Below, one piece after another: positions 33,186 through 44,889 of a stretch of DNA of 64,000 nucleotides. Position 1 is the stretch's first letter. The number at the start of each line of letters is the position of its first letter. The notes under the pieces are model-generated. The model made no database searches. It saw only the letters and a program-made list of their open reading frames with translations, and was not told the origin of the DNA. Location: NCBI GenBank assembly GCA_963971575.1, contig OZ020611.1:21931279-21995278 (forward strand). Reading direction: 5' to 3'. The position numbers and the translations under genes were made by a program. Source of the DNA: Liopterus haemorrhoidalis (taxonomy: Eukaryota > Arthropoda > Insecta > Coleoptera > Dytiscidae).

Positions 33186-33615
33186 GAAGAAAATTTTGAA
33201 AAATGCCTTACTTTATTTTAAAGTTGTTTTACAAATAAAAATAAACTAATACGCAAAACAAAATTAAAAAAAAAAGTTAATGTTGATTATTCATAGGCCC
33301 TCCAAGGATGCATTTTTAGCCCGACAGTTAACACATTGATTGCCAACGAATTTTATGCAAGATGATTAGAAAATGGTACTTTGTTTTTAAGTTTTGTTGG
33401 TTAGGATATGTTAAGGTAATAATTTTTTTCGATGTATTTTTATAAATTAGTGGTTTTTTGACAAAAACTGATAAAACTTACTTTTGAAAACGCATCACCT
33501 AAACAGATATGGAGCTGTCTGTGACAAAGGGATATGCAGATAAAGGTATAACTTTAAGTTATATAAAATCCACAAGTAAGAGCAGACATGTTGTTGTTAT
33601 CATGAAAATCTAAAT
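33186..33615. other. AT-rich spacer
   Basis: Nothing recognised. Confidence 0.4.
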
Positions 33616-33617
33616 AT

Positions 33618-33885
33618 TAAGACGGGTTGGTCACATTATCTGGTCAAACGCTAAAAAGGTTCTCAACCTCAAGCCTGTCGGCAGAGGAAATCGAGGTAAA
33701 CCAAAACTTTGCTAGTTAGATGGAAACGATGAAGACGAATAAAATATTGGTACACCCAATTAGAGAACGCTGGTACAAAATAGAGAAGAATGGCGAAGAA
33801 AGCTGGAGTAAGTCAAGGCCGAAAGGGTTATAGCACTACTGATAATGAAGTTCAACAATGGCAGATTTCGGGTGGTAGATAATGA
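33618..33885 (+). pseudogene. LINE C-terminal relic
   Basis: Broken frames read RRVGHIIWSNAKKVLNLKPV, GRGNRGKPKL, then EEWRRKLE and VKAERV. The order GH-x-x-R, GRxxRGxPxxxW, NRxEWRxxL is the usual C-terminal sequence of insect LINEs. At least two stops and a frameshift are present. Confidence 0.65.
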
Positions 33886-34560
33886 TGATATTATGAATAA
33901 ATCCTAAAGTTATATGCACCTAAATAACCATTGTGTAATGTTTACTTTTAAACAAATTAAAGCCCATTATTTGAAATTAGTTCTAATTCTACTCGGTAAT
34001 TAAAAAATAATTTGCTTTAGGTAAATCTGGCAACGTTGTACGTCCTACATTCAGGATTCTTCTAGAATTAAATATTTATAGAATGATTTAATATAAATTT
34101 TATAAAATTTGCGGTGTTTCGCAATTTTTAAAAGTATTTATTTATAGATCTAAATGTATCTATGCATAAATTAATGTAAAATAATAGTTAGCCGAATACA
34201 TTTCTGGTTATTAGCTTTAAGGCTATGAGTACACTATCAGATTTTTTAAAACATGAACTATTAAAATTATTATATGCATAATACCAAGCCTTTGATGCTA
34301 TATTTCAACTTTACGTATTTTCGTCTGAATAGACTAAATAGTAACCTAAAACTATTTTAACCGTTCGGTCTTTGGATTCTCAAGTATAGAAAAAGGATTT
34401 TACCTAAGGTGTAAGTCATTAGTTTTATATAAATGGTTTAATAATGTAATTCGCATTTGGTAGAATCTGATTTCAATCTATGTAAACCGTTTTCCGCAGT
34501 TGTGAAAATTTGAAATCACACTATTCTAATATACTGCCGGAAAATTTGTCTGTGATTGAT
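33886..34560. other. AT-rich spacer
   Basis: TCTGGCAACGTTGTACGTCC near 34026 is an inverted echo of a phrase near 31637, probably chance or a very old repeat. No gene. Confidence 0.4.
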
Positions 34561-34734
34561 GTGGGAAGAACATATATAGAAGTATAAGAAGATAGGTGAA
34601 GAGAAACTAGAATATATTTTCAAAAATGGATGATTGATTGGAAGAAGTCAACCAAGACAACCTCCTAAGTGGTGGCCACAAAATTAGTTCCCCACATCTA
34701 CCGAATTAACGTCGGACGAACAGGAAAATATTCT

Positions 34735-35062
34735 TAGTCGTAAAATATCCGAGAACACTACTCAAGGCCAAGTATCACACAAGAACTGCGAAGTAGACGA
34801 TTACAGTAGATAGGACACGTGATGAGGATAAAGGAGGACAGAATGGTAAGGAGAATATGGGAGGGAATATTGAATACTTGTTGACCAGTGAGAAATCCTC
34901 GAAAGTGATGCAGAGATCAGCTAACCGAAGATCTTATAAGTATTGGTATACAGTAAATATTGAAAGACGACAATTATCTGATCAAGGTGGAGGACTTTTG
35001 TAAGTGAGGCCAAAAGTCAACCGGATTGACAGTGCCTAAGGAAGAGGTAGAAGAAAAAAATG
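34735..35062 (+). pseudogene. LINE C 3'-terminal fragment (decayed)
   Basis: This aligns along its length with 16670-16990: CTCAAGGCCAAGTATCACAC, CGATTACAGTAGATAGGACA, AGATCAGCTAACCGAAGATC and AAAGTCAACCGGATTGACAG. Stops and substitutions are frequent, so it is older than the 16.6-kb copy. Confidence 0.85.
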
Positions 35063-35107
35063 TATTACTCTGAAAAGCTATCCTCCTTCTTCTGGTGCCC
35101 TATCCGC

Positions 35108-35307
35108 TTAGCGAAGGTTGGCGATCATTCTGGCTATCATAGTTTTGTTGACAGCAGCACGAAATACCTCTGTTCTCTCAGGATTTCCCGTACTACTGTC
35201 GCAAGTTTTTGAACCACGAAGTCCTTCTTCTACCTGGCCCTCTACTGGCTTCAATTTCCCCTGAATGACAAGCTGTAGGAGCTGATATTTATTTGGGTTC
35301 CTTATTA
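35108..35307 (-). pseudogene. LINE C-terminal fragment, second family
   Basis: A 66-codon open stretch on the minus strand, without its own Met, ends with TAA at 35108-35110. It reads RNPNKYQLLQLVIQGKLKPV, then NPERTEVFRAAVNKTMIARM and IANLR. The pair 'KYxLLQLxxQGK … ELFRAAxxKxxIAxMIANxR' is a common insect LINE terminus. The fragment abuts LINE C in opposite orientation. Confidence 0.8.
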
Positions 35308-37356
35308 TCTCTTTGATATCTATATTTCTATATCTAAATTTCCATTTGCACTTAAATTCTTTGCACGCATCTTAATATATGTATATATGTACTGTTTTTA
35401 ACCTGCAACTTCTTATTTAATACACTTATAGTCTAAAATAGTTATTTTGATCGATACAAGTCATATATTATTAAATTTATATATTTTTTATTCTTGTTTC
35501 ACAAATATTTAATTTCAAATCTTCATGTTGTTTTATTTTAAATATCTAACCTAACCTCGTTTACATAACCTTGAGAATTTTCAGGTTATGTCACGTCTTC
35601 TAATTGTACAGTTTATTAATACGACTGACCCAGTTCTTATGTTCGCATACAGGTAGCGCTAGCTACTACTTTGCCACAGTAGTTTGGCATTCTTTTCAGC
35701 TCAATCAGATATTTATTTTTGGATACGAAACTCTTTGCAATTCTTTATTTTTTGTTTTAAGCAAATGCCGCGCCCACAAAAAATACAAAACAATTGTTGA
35801 CATTTAAAATACTAATTATAATTAGTCACAGTTAATTTTAGAGAACGTATTAAAACTCAAGACGACTGTAATATAAAACGAGCAATAAATTTATTTTTAA
35901 AGTTTTTACTCAATATGCTACACATATCTCCTCTTTAAAATTTGATTCTTCTTAAAAACAATCAATATCGATAACGATGCACAAAGAGTTCTTGTTTTTA
36001 ATAGATCCATAACATAAGCGCTTTGCATGGACATGGATGAATCAAAGAAGTATCCTAATACGAACATTTAATTGTAATAAACAGAACAATGATACTCTTT
36101 TGATTCCATTCATTCCCGTGCAATGTGCTTCTATTATGGATCTATTTTAAACAGACTTCAGACTCAATACCTGTAAAGAAAAGACTGTATCATTGTCTTT
36201 AGACATAGAAATGCAGCTAAATGGCCAAACTTTTGAGAGTTTTATATTTTTTAATATCTGAATACCATGATAAATAAGGTAAATTTGATTAAGCAACAAA
36301 TCAAGAACAGAACTCAAAATAAAACACTCGGTAATGTTTCAAAATATTTTATAGTTTTTGAGTTTTTGAGTTATTTTGAGTTCTATTTTCAATCGTCTAC
36401 AACTGAATCTATTAATTTTATAAATCTAAAATAGAATTCAGAGTTCTAATTCATCTTAGTTCTTAATCAGTCCACTATTCAAGATTTCCAAACAAGACTC
36501 CTCTCTATAAACACCAAGAACAAACTGTATCAAATTATAATACGCATCATAGATGTTAACATTCCATTAAAACATGCCATATTACCCGTCAGCAACTATT
36601 AGACTAAAACTGAGTAATTTTATTATTTACATTGTCATCCATATTTTTAACATAAAATAGTATTGCAATTAGTAAGACTCAGTTCATATTATATCAACAA
36701 ACATAACTTTTGGAATTTTTATTCAATATATTTTTGGCGCAGTCGGAAGGATAATTCAATATATCAATCATGAAATGAAGACCAGCTTGCAGATAAATGG
36801 CAAATCGTTTGATAGAGTTTATACCATCAAATATCTGGGTGTCATTATAAATCAGGGACATCTTATTCGATAAGTAATCACCACTAGGCACTATATTCAA
36901 AGCAAGAGTACAAGTACTAACTTAAATCTGTTCCAAAATATAGTTCGAGTATATGTCATATTTCTATACGAAGGACTTTGACGAAACAATATCTTAATGT
37001 TTACATAAAGCAAATGACAATTAAGGAATATAAATGAATATCGAATTATTTATTTATGAACGATAAATAAAAAACCGTCTACGAATTCGTTCGCCTTTGT
37101 TTTGGCCAGTGTTGGTACAAAAGTTCGGGTTCGCTTGGATTCTGTAGGAAAACGTTTTTAAAATTTAATTGGAATCGTTTGCAAGAACGGATAGTTTTTA
37201 AGGTTAGAATATTGTAAGCAGAACTTAAGTTAACTTAGAACAAGTGAAAATTCGGGCGAATCTGTTCTGTCACTTTTTCTCGCTATCGTTCGATACATGT
37301 AAACACACCATTACAGTATTGAAAGTCCTTAGATTTTGGTATCATTCAAAAAGAAA
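35308..37356. other. AT-rich sequence without gene
   Basis: Short ORFs at 35604-35807 (plus) and 36694-36900 (minus) have no motifs. No repeat ends seen. Confidence 0.4.
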
Positions 37357-37570
37357 ATGTCCTTGAATTGCACTCAAAGCCTTATATCACAAAGGAAATA
37401 GGATATACGATTAGGATACGTGATGAAGACGAAAAAATGGAGAAATGGAGAAAAGGATCTGGCAAGACTGGATATTTATAAGTTCGTAGCAAGACCAAGC
37501 AAAAGGTGGTCAAGTAAGCTAACAGAAGAACTAGATGGAATAGGTATACAAGACACCAGAATTGTTCTTT
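37357..37570 (+). pseudogene. LINE C fragment (highly decayed)
   Basis: TTGAATTGCACTCAAAGCCT, GATACGTGATGAAGACGAAA, and GAACTAGATGGAATAGGTAT parallel LINE C at 16680-16890 with many changes. No open frame. Confidence 0.65.
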
Positions 37571-37671
37571 TTAATTTTACAGAAGATGATTGATTTATAA
37601 GGTGAAGAAACAATCGATAAGCACTGCTCAAAAATAGAAAAAGGGTGGAAGAGATGTTTTACAACGAATTA

Positions 37672-37803
37672 GAGCCGGTTTCTGAATGCTTAGCCGAGTT
37701 TAATCGTTTCAATTCGGTTAAAATATAACAATCCTGTAAGTAACCATAGCAACCATTTTCTAATTATTTGGTTATAGGTAGCTGAACTTTCAGAAACCGG
37801 CCC
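37672..37803. mobile_element. 132-bp MITE, GAGCCGGTTTCTGAA termini
   Basis: GAGCCGGTTTCTGAATGCTT at the left pairs with the inverse of TTTCAGAAACCGGCCC at the right. The flanks are TTA and TTG, compatible with a 3-bp duplication but not proof. A degraded copy is at 7617-7741. Confidence 0.82.
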
Positions 37804-37892
37804 TTGGACAGCTAAATTTTGGTAGCAAATAATTTTATTATATAATGGTAATATAAACAATGGTAATGATGGTCTGGAAACACTATATCTTC

Positions 37893-37954
37893 AGCTCTTA
37901 GGAAGACCTTGTAGAAAATGGAAAGGTTTGCTAAATGAATATATTGATATACAA
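37893..37954 (+). pseudogene. LINE C sliver
   Basis: LGRPCRKWKGLLNEYIDIQ matches the GRPCKRWRDQL segment of LINE C. It is cut by the hAT MITE that begins at 37955. Confidence 0.55.
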
Positions 37955-38135
37955 CAGTGGTGTTCAAACTCTTCTCATAAGGGGACCATATTTAATGTTA
38001 AAAATACTCATGGAACGAACAACGTAATTCAAAATAATATTTACGCTATTCTTTGGTTCTGGGCAATGGGGCGTAGTAAAAAACAAAATTTTAGCGTGCC
38101 GCAAAGGTCCGCGCGGTGCATTTTGTGTACCACTG
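37955..38135. mobile_element. 181-bp hAT-type MITE
   Basis: CAGTGGTGTTCAAACTC and the inverse of GTGTACCACTG form the ends. Flanks ATATACAA and GTATACAG agree at 6 of 8 positions, an aged target duplication. The GGGGACCAT and GGTCCGCGCGG words inside are typical of such MITEs. The 109-codon ORF crossing it is a shadow. Confidence 0.8.
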
Positions 38136-39834
38136 GTATACAGAACAACACGTTACAGAGCATAATGGATGATTACTTGAAAACAGTAAATAGCCATCGT
38201 TGCTGTGCACCAAACATTTTAAATAACATTTCTGTGAAAGCAAATGATTGTATATAATAAGACAACGAACCAAATTATTTGAAATGCATTAAAAGCTCAG
38301 ACATACATACAGACAAAAAAGTTTAGCTAAATTTAATACCACATGACATGTAACCCACTTTCAGGAAAATAAACCTAAATTAACAGTTCTAAATTAAATT
38401 TAGTTCTGGCTAGACATATTATTAACCTAACTTTGTAACAATATTCAAATTTTAATTAATTTTAATTAATCGTGAATTTAAAAGTAGTATAAAATATTTT
38501 TAACGTTTACGTAATCTAACTATTTATAAAAAGCCCAGTTGTACAATACGAGAGCTGTTGGATACATTTTTAAAAGTTATTTTTGTAATATCATTTTACA
38601 ACATCCACTTTTGCAGTTTTGAAGTTAAAATTATTTATATAGAATCTCAATAAAAAATATAACTAAAACCATAATTAATAAAATTATCCAATTCGGACAA
38701 ATAATTAATTTAAATGTTGTGACACGTCCAAAATTTCAAATTTCATGTATTTGTCCAATTCCCATCATATTTAAGCCTTTTATTAAAAAATAAGACTAAG
38801 AAAATTGTATTACAAAATCTATATTTCAAAAATTATTCGTATTTGTAACCAAAAATATCTGTACTTAGGGTCACTTCTGCCACCAGTTCATATCATTTTA
38901 CAGTTAGAGGTCATTTTAATAACATTTACAAATTTTTTCAAATTTTAAATAATAAATTATATTTTTTATTAATATATTCAATATTAAATTGATTTACATC
39001 GCAAATATGTTTTCTTCGTATAAAGCCTTTCTTAGTTTCAACAATTTGAAAATTTGTTAAAATTAATTTGAGAAATAAATAATTTTGTTGTATTCAAAAT
39101 TGACAAATATAAATTTAAATTGTATTTTAACTAATGTGACATTATTTTCAAAATCAAATAGAAGTACGTATAAAAAATACAAAAATAATAACACAAATTT
39201 AGAAAAATGGGGTAGTTTCAAAAATACAATATTTAAATTAAATAAATTTACTTAGTTTTCTCCTTCAAATGTATTTATTTTTACCAATTCATCATTTTTT
39301 AATTGTTTGCAAAAGAGCTTACTACGGAAATTCTAACTTATTTTTATTTTTCCATTATCTGACGATTTTACTGTTATCAGTTCTTTGTTAAGTAAAAATT
39401 TGTTAGAGTTTAATATATTTTTTCTATCTAAAATAAAAATCTGTACAAAATTTTCCAACCTCTAGAGCAACATAAAAGTAAAGGTTAAAAATCGTTAAAA
39501 TATAAGCAAAATCACATAAAACTAGAAATTTTTTGTTTTCTTTTAAAGAACACTATTTTTATATAATAAGTAAAACAAATATTTACCATATGCTTCTGTA
39601 TTTAATTTTAATTATAATTTATTTGATTTGTAGTCCTTTTTGATTACAATTAATTATGTATGCTAATTTAAATATAACTTCAGATGCTGCTTGATAGTAT
39701 CTAGCTTAGGGTCCATTTTATTTATAGCCTCAACCTGAGAGACTATTTAAAATGCACCTAAAAAATCACTAATTACTTTGGTTAAAATTTTCGAAACTCA
39801 ACCCAGAATCAAAATTAGTCGTTATTTTTAACCA
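38136..39834. other. Very AT-rich sequence, no gene
   Basis: Nothing recognised in about 1.7 kb; A/T runs dominate. Confidence 0.4.
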
Positions 39835-40035
39835 TATAAAGTCACCACATCCGTTCAATAACCAAGAAAATGTAAATGGATTTTTCTTTGACTGCCTTTC
39901 GAAATGCGGACAAAATCTTTACAACCAATAAAATTAAAAGTTCATATTCTTAAGTATATAATCACTATAATCGTCTTCAATAAGCAAGAAAATAATTATG
40001 GACCTTTCTTTGACTATTTCCCCAAATGCAAGCCT
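39835..40035 (+). repeat. Two diverged ~120-bp tandem units
   Basis: Unit 1 has TTCAATAACCAAGAAAATGT and TTTTTCTTTGACTGCCTTTC. Unit 2 has TTCAATAAGCAAGAAAATAA and CCTTTCTTTGACTATTTCCC. In one frame each, the products are FNNQENVNGFFFDCLSKC and FNKQENNYGPFFDYFPKC. The units are in different reading frames of the DNA, so a single coding unit is unlikely. Confidence 0.6.
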
Positions 40036-40412
40036 TTTTCGGTAAGCATCAATAGTGTTGGATCCAGATTAGAATTCGTCAGTAAAAACACATATATTTC
40101 CATAACTTGAACACTTTCGAATTTGAACATTTGAACCCATAAAATTAATATGTCTATTGCAGGACCAATACTATCAAAAACACCATTATAATCAATTAAA
40201 ACAACCGTGATCTATACTAAAAAAGCACTAATTATGTCATTAGATTTTTTCCGATTTCAATATTTCTGATAAGATCTATATAACCATGTCGCCATCTATA
40301 GGATCCAGCTAATAAAAATCACCAAAACCATCTTAAATCACTATTTTTTTCAAATTCACAATTTCACTCACTAGAAATATTTGTTGAACAATATAAGGAT
40401 AAAGATAGTCCT
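40036..40412. other. AT-rich spacer (possible first intron)
   Basis: No feature. If the CpG-rich exon to the right is real, this would be the start of its intron on the minus strand. Confidence 0.3.
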
Positions 40413-40414
40413 AC

Positions 40415-40600
40415 CTGTGAGGTGTGTATTCTGTGGTCTCTTCGATGTAGTTTCTACACGGGCGCGGCACTGACTGCTCTTAATACGGCGTCTTAAGGCG
40501 TCGGCCAGCGTCGTTCTCCCGCTCTGAGATATTGCCCCACGCCACATACGATCAACGTCATAACATTGGGTATTTCTGTATGATTGTTGAGAAGGACGTT
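40415..40600 (-). other. Candidate non-coding first exon / CpG-rich promoter spot
   Basis: Within this AT-rich window, 40430-40560 has about 15 CpG dinucleotides and many G/C words (GGCGCGGCAC, GGCGTCGGCCAGCGTCG). On the minus strand its edge reads ACACACCTCACAG then GTAGGA, a strong match to an insect 5' splice site; the intron would begin at 40414. No Met-started frame of note and no TE end coincides. I read it as a possible 5' UTR exon with promoter of a host gene whose next exon is outside the window. It could also be a GC-rich TE remnant. Confidence 0.35.
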
Positions 40601-41309
40601 GGTTTATTGTTTAGACATAGCTTCAAGAAAATATCTAGTTAGAAAACTTATAAATTAGCAGAGATTTAAGCTTATGTTTCTAAGTTTCGTTGCTGATGGA
40701 GATCCACAACATAGGATAAAGTTAATATAACATGTACAACGTTCTCTCAAATCAAATTTACAATATGCCTCTTCGCTTTCTATATCTCCTCTCTGGAGCA
40801 TAGGGCTTTAACGAAGCTTCACTATCTAGGTCTACTATTCGAGAAGGTTTTAATTTGATTCCAGGATTTACCAATAGTTTCTGGAGACTTGTCTTCGTCT
40901 TGTACTTGCAGGGCGACCTTTGAGTCGGTTATCTTGTGGGTGCATTTTTGGGATAACTTAGTGGCATTCTCAATCTATCTCGCCTTGTTCCCTCTGTGAT
41001 TTTGTGTTAGTTGATTCTACTATACTGTTTTTTATCTGATACTTTGTCTTTACATTTGGTTCGTATTATTCTGTGAAGATATTTATTAACTCTTCTGTTA
41101 CTCGATGTTTCTTATAAATTCTGGGTACATTTATTTTAGATATAAATCCAAATAAATACAATAAAATATGTTTCATAAATATTTTAGTTACTGACATATA
41201 AACTATCTAGAAATAAAAATGTATAAAATGAATTCTTAGTAAAATAGTTAAAGTAATAAGAAAATAATTAAATCTACAAAATTTCGCATTCAATACAAAG
41301 TAATACTGA
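40601..41309. other. Spacer; weak LINE-like trace
   Basis: On the minus strand around 40850-40950 the phrase RLKGRPASTRRRQVSRNYW recalls a LINE C-terminus, but stops are frequent. Not enough to call. Confidence 0.3.
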
Positions 41310-41572
41310 TTTTTGCCTGGCATATATAAATTGGAAATGAATATTTGTAATAATTTTGAATATTTAATTGTTTTATATATATACTAAAAATCAAACTTAA
41401 AATTAGTTTTATGTCCTGTTACATATTATTTTTATAACTGTTAATGTTGTTAATAATAAATTATAACAACAATAAATTATAAAATTTGTATTATTTTTCT
41501 TAATACATTTATATATTTTACAGGTAGACATGTTTTTAAATTTTTGGCGAAAACAAAAACAAAACCAAAATA
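41310..41572 (+). repeat. Fragment of the CACGG element (third copy)
   Basis: TTTTTGCCTGGCATATATAA through GGTAGACATGTTTTTAAATT matches 43041-43285 almost base for base, in the same orientation. It lacks both CACGG ends. Confidence 0.92.
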
Positions 41573-42246
41573 TCTGAAATCATCCATGAAATAGTGTCAA
41601 ATTGCCAGTGAAGTGACTCCAAATCGGCAGTGAAGTAAACTTTTTTGTACGATTTCATGCATGCTGGGTTGCAAACCTAAACTTTTTTTTACTTAATTTC
41701 GTTTGATTTTGACTGCTGAGTACTTAAACATTAAAACACGTGAAAAAAATAAACAAATAAATATCAAACGTGGTTGAAGATAAATATTTCTATCGGATAC
41801 ATTAAAAAAGGTAAAGAAAATAATAGTAAATAATATGGTTCTTGTTTAATAATTGTTATTAAAATACACTTTTGCATAGATAGACATCAATTATTTGTGT
41901 AAACTAAATCTAACCTAAAAATTAAATATTACATTTTATACAATTTCAGGATTTCAGAAAAAAGTTAATGTTGACCTTGTCACTGAAGCTTTTTTTATCC
42001 CTCATGTGTTTATTTACCTCGGGTGACGCCTCGGAAAATAATATCCACAACTCGTGATAAAAAAAAATAAATCAAATTCACTGCCTGGGTACACAAATAA
42101 CTATTATTTCTTTTCTATGGATATTGCAGATAATTTTTCGCATGTTTAGCGCGAAATTCCAGACTTCCAGTTATGTTTTCCAAGACAACTTGAGCATCTT
42201 GATCTTGCAGAATTTTGAGTAATATTTACAGGTGAGTGCTCTTCTA
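41573..42246. other. Spacer
   Basis: GCCAGTGAAGTGACTCCAAA and CGGCAGTGAAGTAAAC form a small ~19-bp repeat near 41607-41640. No gene. Confidence 0.4.
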
Positions 42247-43797
42247 CACGGAGAAAAATGACATTGTTCCATCAAGTAAAATATTTTACTTGGCCAAGTT
42301 TTTGCTAGAGTAACAGAAAAAAAATTGTCCCTGATAATATTTTTTCAATTACGTTGGTTTATCTTACTAAGACCTTAAAATCATTCTAACAAAGGGAAAT
42401 TAGTTTCATACCTATTTGTTAAGGTTACAAATTAAATTTGTTGCTACGACAAATGTGTTAGTCCATTTGAAACAAATGTATAATGATACTTAATAATTTT
42501 GTGCATCTAACAAATTATGTTAGCCATCCAGGTATGTGACGTATTAGCCTTGCACATGCGTTTTGAGTTCGGAACAATATGGCATAGGCTTTGTTAGTGG
42601 ATGACGTTTTTATACTTGTTGATAGTTTCTGCGCTGTGTTTAGTAAGCAAATAAGTGCAACAATCCAGTGTATCCGAACATTAGTATCTTGGGGACTTCA
42701 TAAATATTTTCAACGTATTACAACTTGAGGAGACAGTTTAAAAAAGTTGGGCTACTAGATAAAAGAGCAAACTAGCCCCATAAATGAAACAGGTAATGAT
42801 TTTAAAAATACAAATAGTGTATTAATGCTAATACTTTGGTGTGGAATTTTTGTAATCATATAGAAATATGCTAAAAACTATACCCTGTTTAGAACTCCAT
42901 TTAAAAATTTCTGATCGTTTTACAGATGTTCATTTTTTTGTTGTGAAAATGGTTTTATCAGTAAAAATGAAAGTTATTATTATGTCCATTTACGTTAAGC
43001 TAAACAGTGTATAAATCGGGTATAAGTTGATGGACGTGAATTTTTGCCTGGCATATATAAATTGGAAATGAATATTTGTAATAATTTTGAATATTTAATT
43101 GTTTTATATATATACTAAAAAAACTTAAAATTAGTTTTATGTCCTGTTACATATTATTTTTGTAACTGTTAATGTTGTTAATAATAAATTATAACAACAA
43201 TAAATTATAAAATTTGTATTATTTTTCTTAATACATTTATATATTTTACAGGTAGACATGTTTTTAAATTTTGGTGAAAACAAAAACAGATGTCATAAAA
43301 TTGGGCTAACAATGTTAGGTTTTTCTATAAACGTTCGTAAAAAATGTAATTGTAAAATACTTTTTACAAACATTAAAAAATAATGAACGATTATGGAAAA
43401 TTTGACTATTCCAGTTCAATTTTGTGACTTTTAATATCATTTTTCTCATCACCAAATATAAAAATATCTTTGATTGGAGATTACAACAAATGAAATTAGT
43501 AATATACTTCTGACTAATGCCATTAGTCACCCCAACAAAGGTGGTTACCCGGACAAAAGATGATCAGTTCGTGAGACAAATAATTTTTTGTTACCATAAA
43601 AATTTGCTAATTCTAACTAATGAAAATTAGTTCCTAGAACAAAAACTTCAACAAAAACATTTTGTTCCCAATGCAAATTTATGTGATTAGATAAATTAGT
43701 TGTCAAGACAAAAATATTTGTTGTCTAAAATACCACTAAAAAAAATTGCTGGGGTAACTAAAATTTTAGTAATTCCAACAAAACCTTTTTTACCGTG
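42247..43797 (+). mobile_element. CACGG-ended non-coding element, copy 1 (1551 bp)
   Basis: The left end CACGGAGAAAAATGAC and inverted right end CACGGTAAAAAAGGTT form a short TIR. The element matches 44890-46334 over its whole length in opposite orientation, with the ends in register, so both copies have the same boundaries. There is no meaningful ORF. Both end regions are rich in interrupted palindromes of TTTGT/ACAAA (for example ATTTGTTGCTACGACAAAT). No target duplication is visible here. CACGG ends occur in Transib and Chapaev/CMC-type transposons, but I cannot assign a superfamily. Confidence 0.85.
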
Positions 43798-44053
43798 TTG
43801 TTGTTCGGGATTTCGCTCTAAAAACAAGTCAATAGAATATTTTACTGTTTTATGAAAATTGTTAAAATTTAATTTTTTCTGTTGTACCATAGACAGTGTA
43901 ATTCTTGAACTAATTTTTGAAGAAAATTTGTACGGTAGTTGCTGTCTTTACATACATACAATGGCGAGTAGAACAATGACAAGAAAATATCCAGATCATC
44001 TGGAGTGAAGCTAGAAAATAACTTGCTCCTGGATACCATCTACCATACAAGAT

Positions 44054-44224
44054 ATGGAAAAAACAAATAGGATGAGAACTGGTGATTTCAGGTGCAAAAC
44101 TAACCTAAGAAAATGGGGCATACTTCGTGAGGAGGACGTGTCCTGCGAGTGTGGAGAGGTACAGGACAATGACCACATGCTCATCTGTCCGAACATGGCG
44201 ATCCTTTTACTATTGAGAACTTAA
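44054..44224 (+). pseudogene. LINE C-terminus with zinc knuckle
   Basis: The frame reads MEKTNRMRTGDFRCKTNLRK, then WGILREEDVSCECGEVQDND and HMLICPNM. The spacing CxCGx…HxxxxCP is the C-terminal CCHC knuckle of several insect LINEs (R1- or Jockey-like; clade not certain). The polymerase is missing. The ORF on the opposite strand is a shadow. Confidence 0.85.
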
Positions 44225-44639
44225 TTTATACTAACTGTCAAGCAAAACAAACCGCAACGTATTAGCAAGATGTGTGACGTTCCGTACACGAGAAGTTTGC
44301 AAGTATACATAAAATATATGCGTTTTATGCCAAATTCAGACTGTTCAGAACATGGAATTAGATGACGCATGGTAAATTCGGTTAGGTAATAAAATAAACG
44401 AATTTTATACAAGATTCAAGTTGTTCATGGAATGAAATTCGACGTAGCAAAATAGCCCGTGTGGGCTAACTTGGCTACTCCAACATGAAAAAGTGTTTCT
44501 AAAAATTAAAATTAAACAAATATGCTGTAATAACATACATTAACGTTTACTGAAGACTTCCATAAAAAGGCATTAATGTAAATAGATTATTTAAGAAAAT
44601 ATTATATAGGTAATACTTACTGTTGGTGTAACTGAATTA
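44225..44639. other. AT-rich spacer
   Basis: Nothing recognised. Confidence 0.4.
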
Positions 44640-44889
44640 TTCCGCACAGTCGTGGAAGGGTTAACAAAGACTTAGTTGAGAAGGAAAGATTTTACATTTG
44701 TATTGAAGATATGGATTTTGGTGAAACCTGTAATCTTTATGGAGTATTTTTCGACTTAATATGTCGCTCTAGCTACTACCATTTTTGTTAATTATGCTAC
44801 AAAGATAGAAGAACTTGTCTACCTCTTCCTTTCTCCTCGTAAAGGCTGTCATTATTCCTAGTTTTAATGTGGATGTACTTGGTTGTGTG
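44640..44889 (-). pseudogene. LINE D fragment, distal part (after the split)
   Basis: On the minus strand it reads TQPSTSTLKLGIMTAFTRRK, then EEVDKFFYLCSIINKNGSS before a TAG. The phrase EEVDxFxYLGSIIxxxG follows the reverse-transcriptase core in many insect LINEs. It continues the fragment at 46335-46680 after removal of the inserted CACGG element. Confidence 0.75.

Noticed and set aside
31630..34050. Inverted phrase TACAACGTTGCCAGA as ends of a 2.4-kb element
   Set aside because: Match is only about 15 bp with no matching flanks; the intervening SINE, satellite and LINE do not suggest one unit.
40850..40960. Minus-strand LINE C-terminus
   Set aside because: Only one suggestive phrase (KGRPASTRRRQ) among frequent stops.
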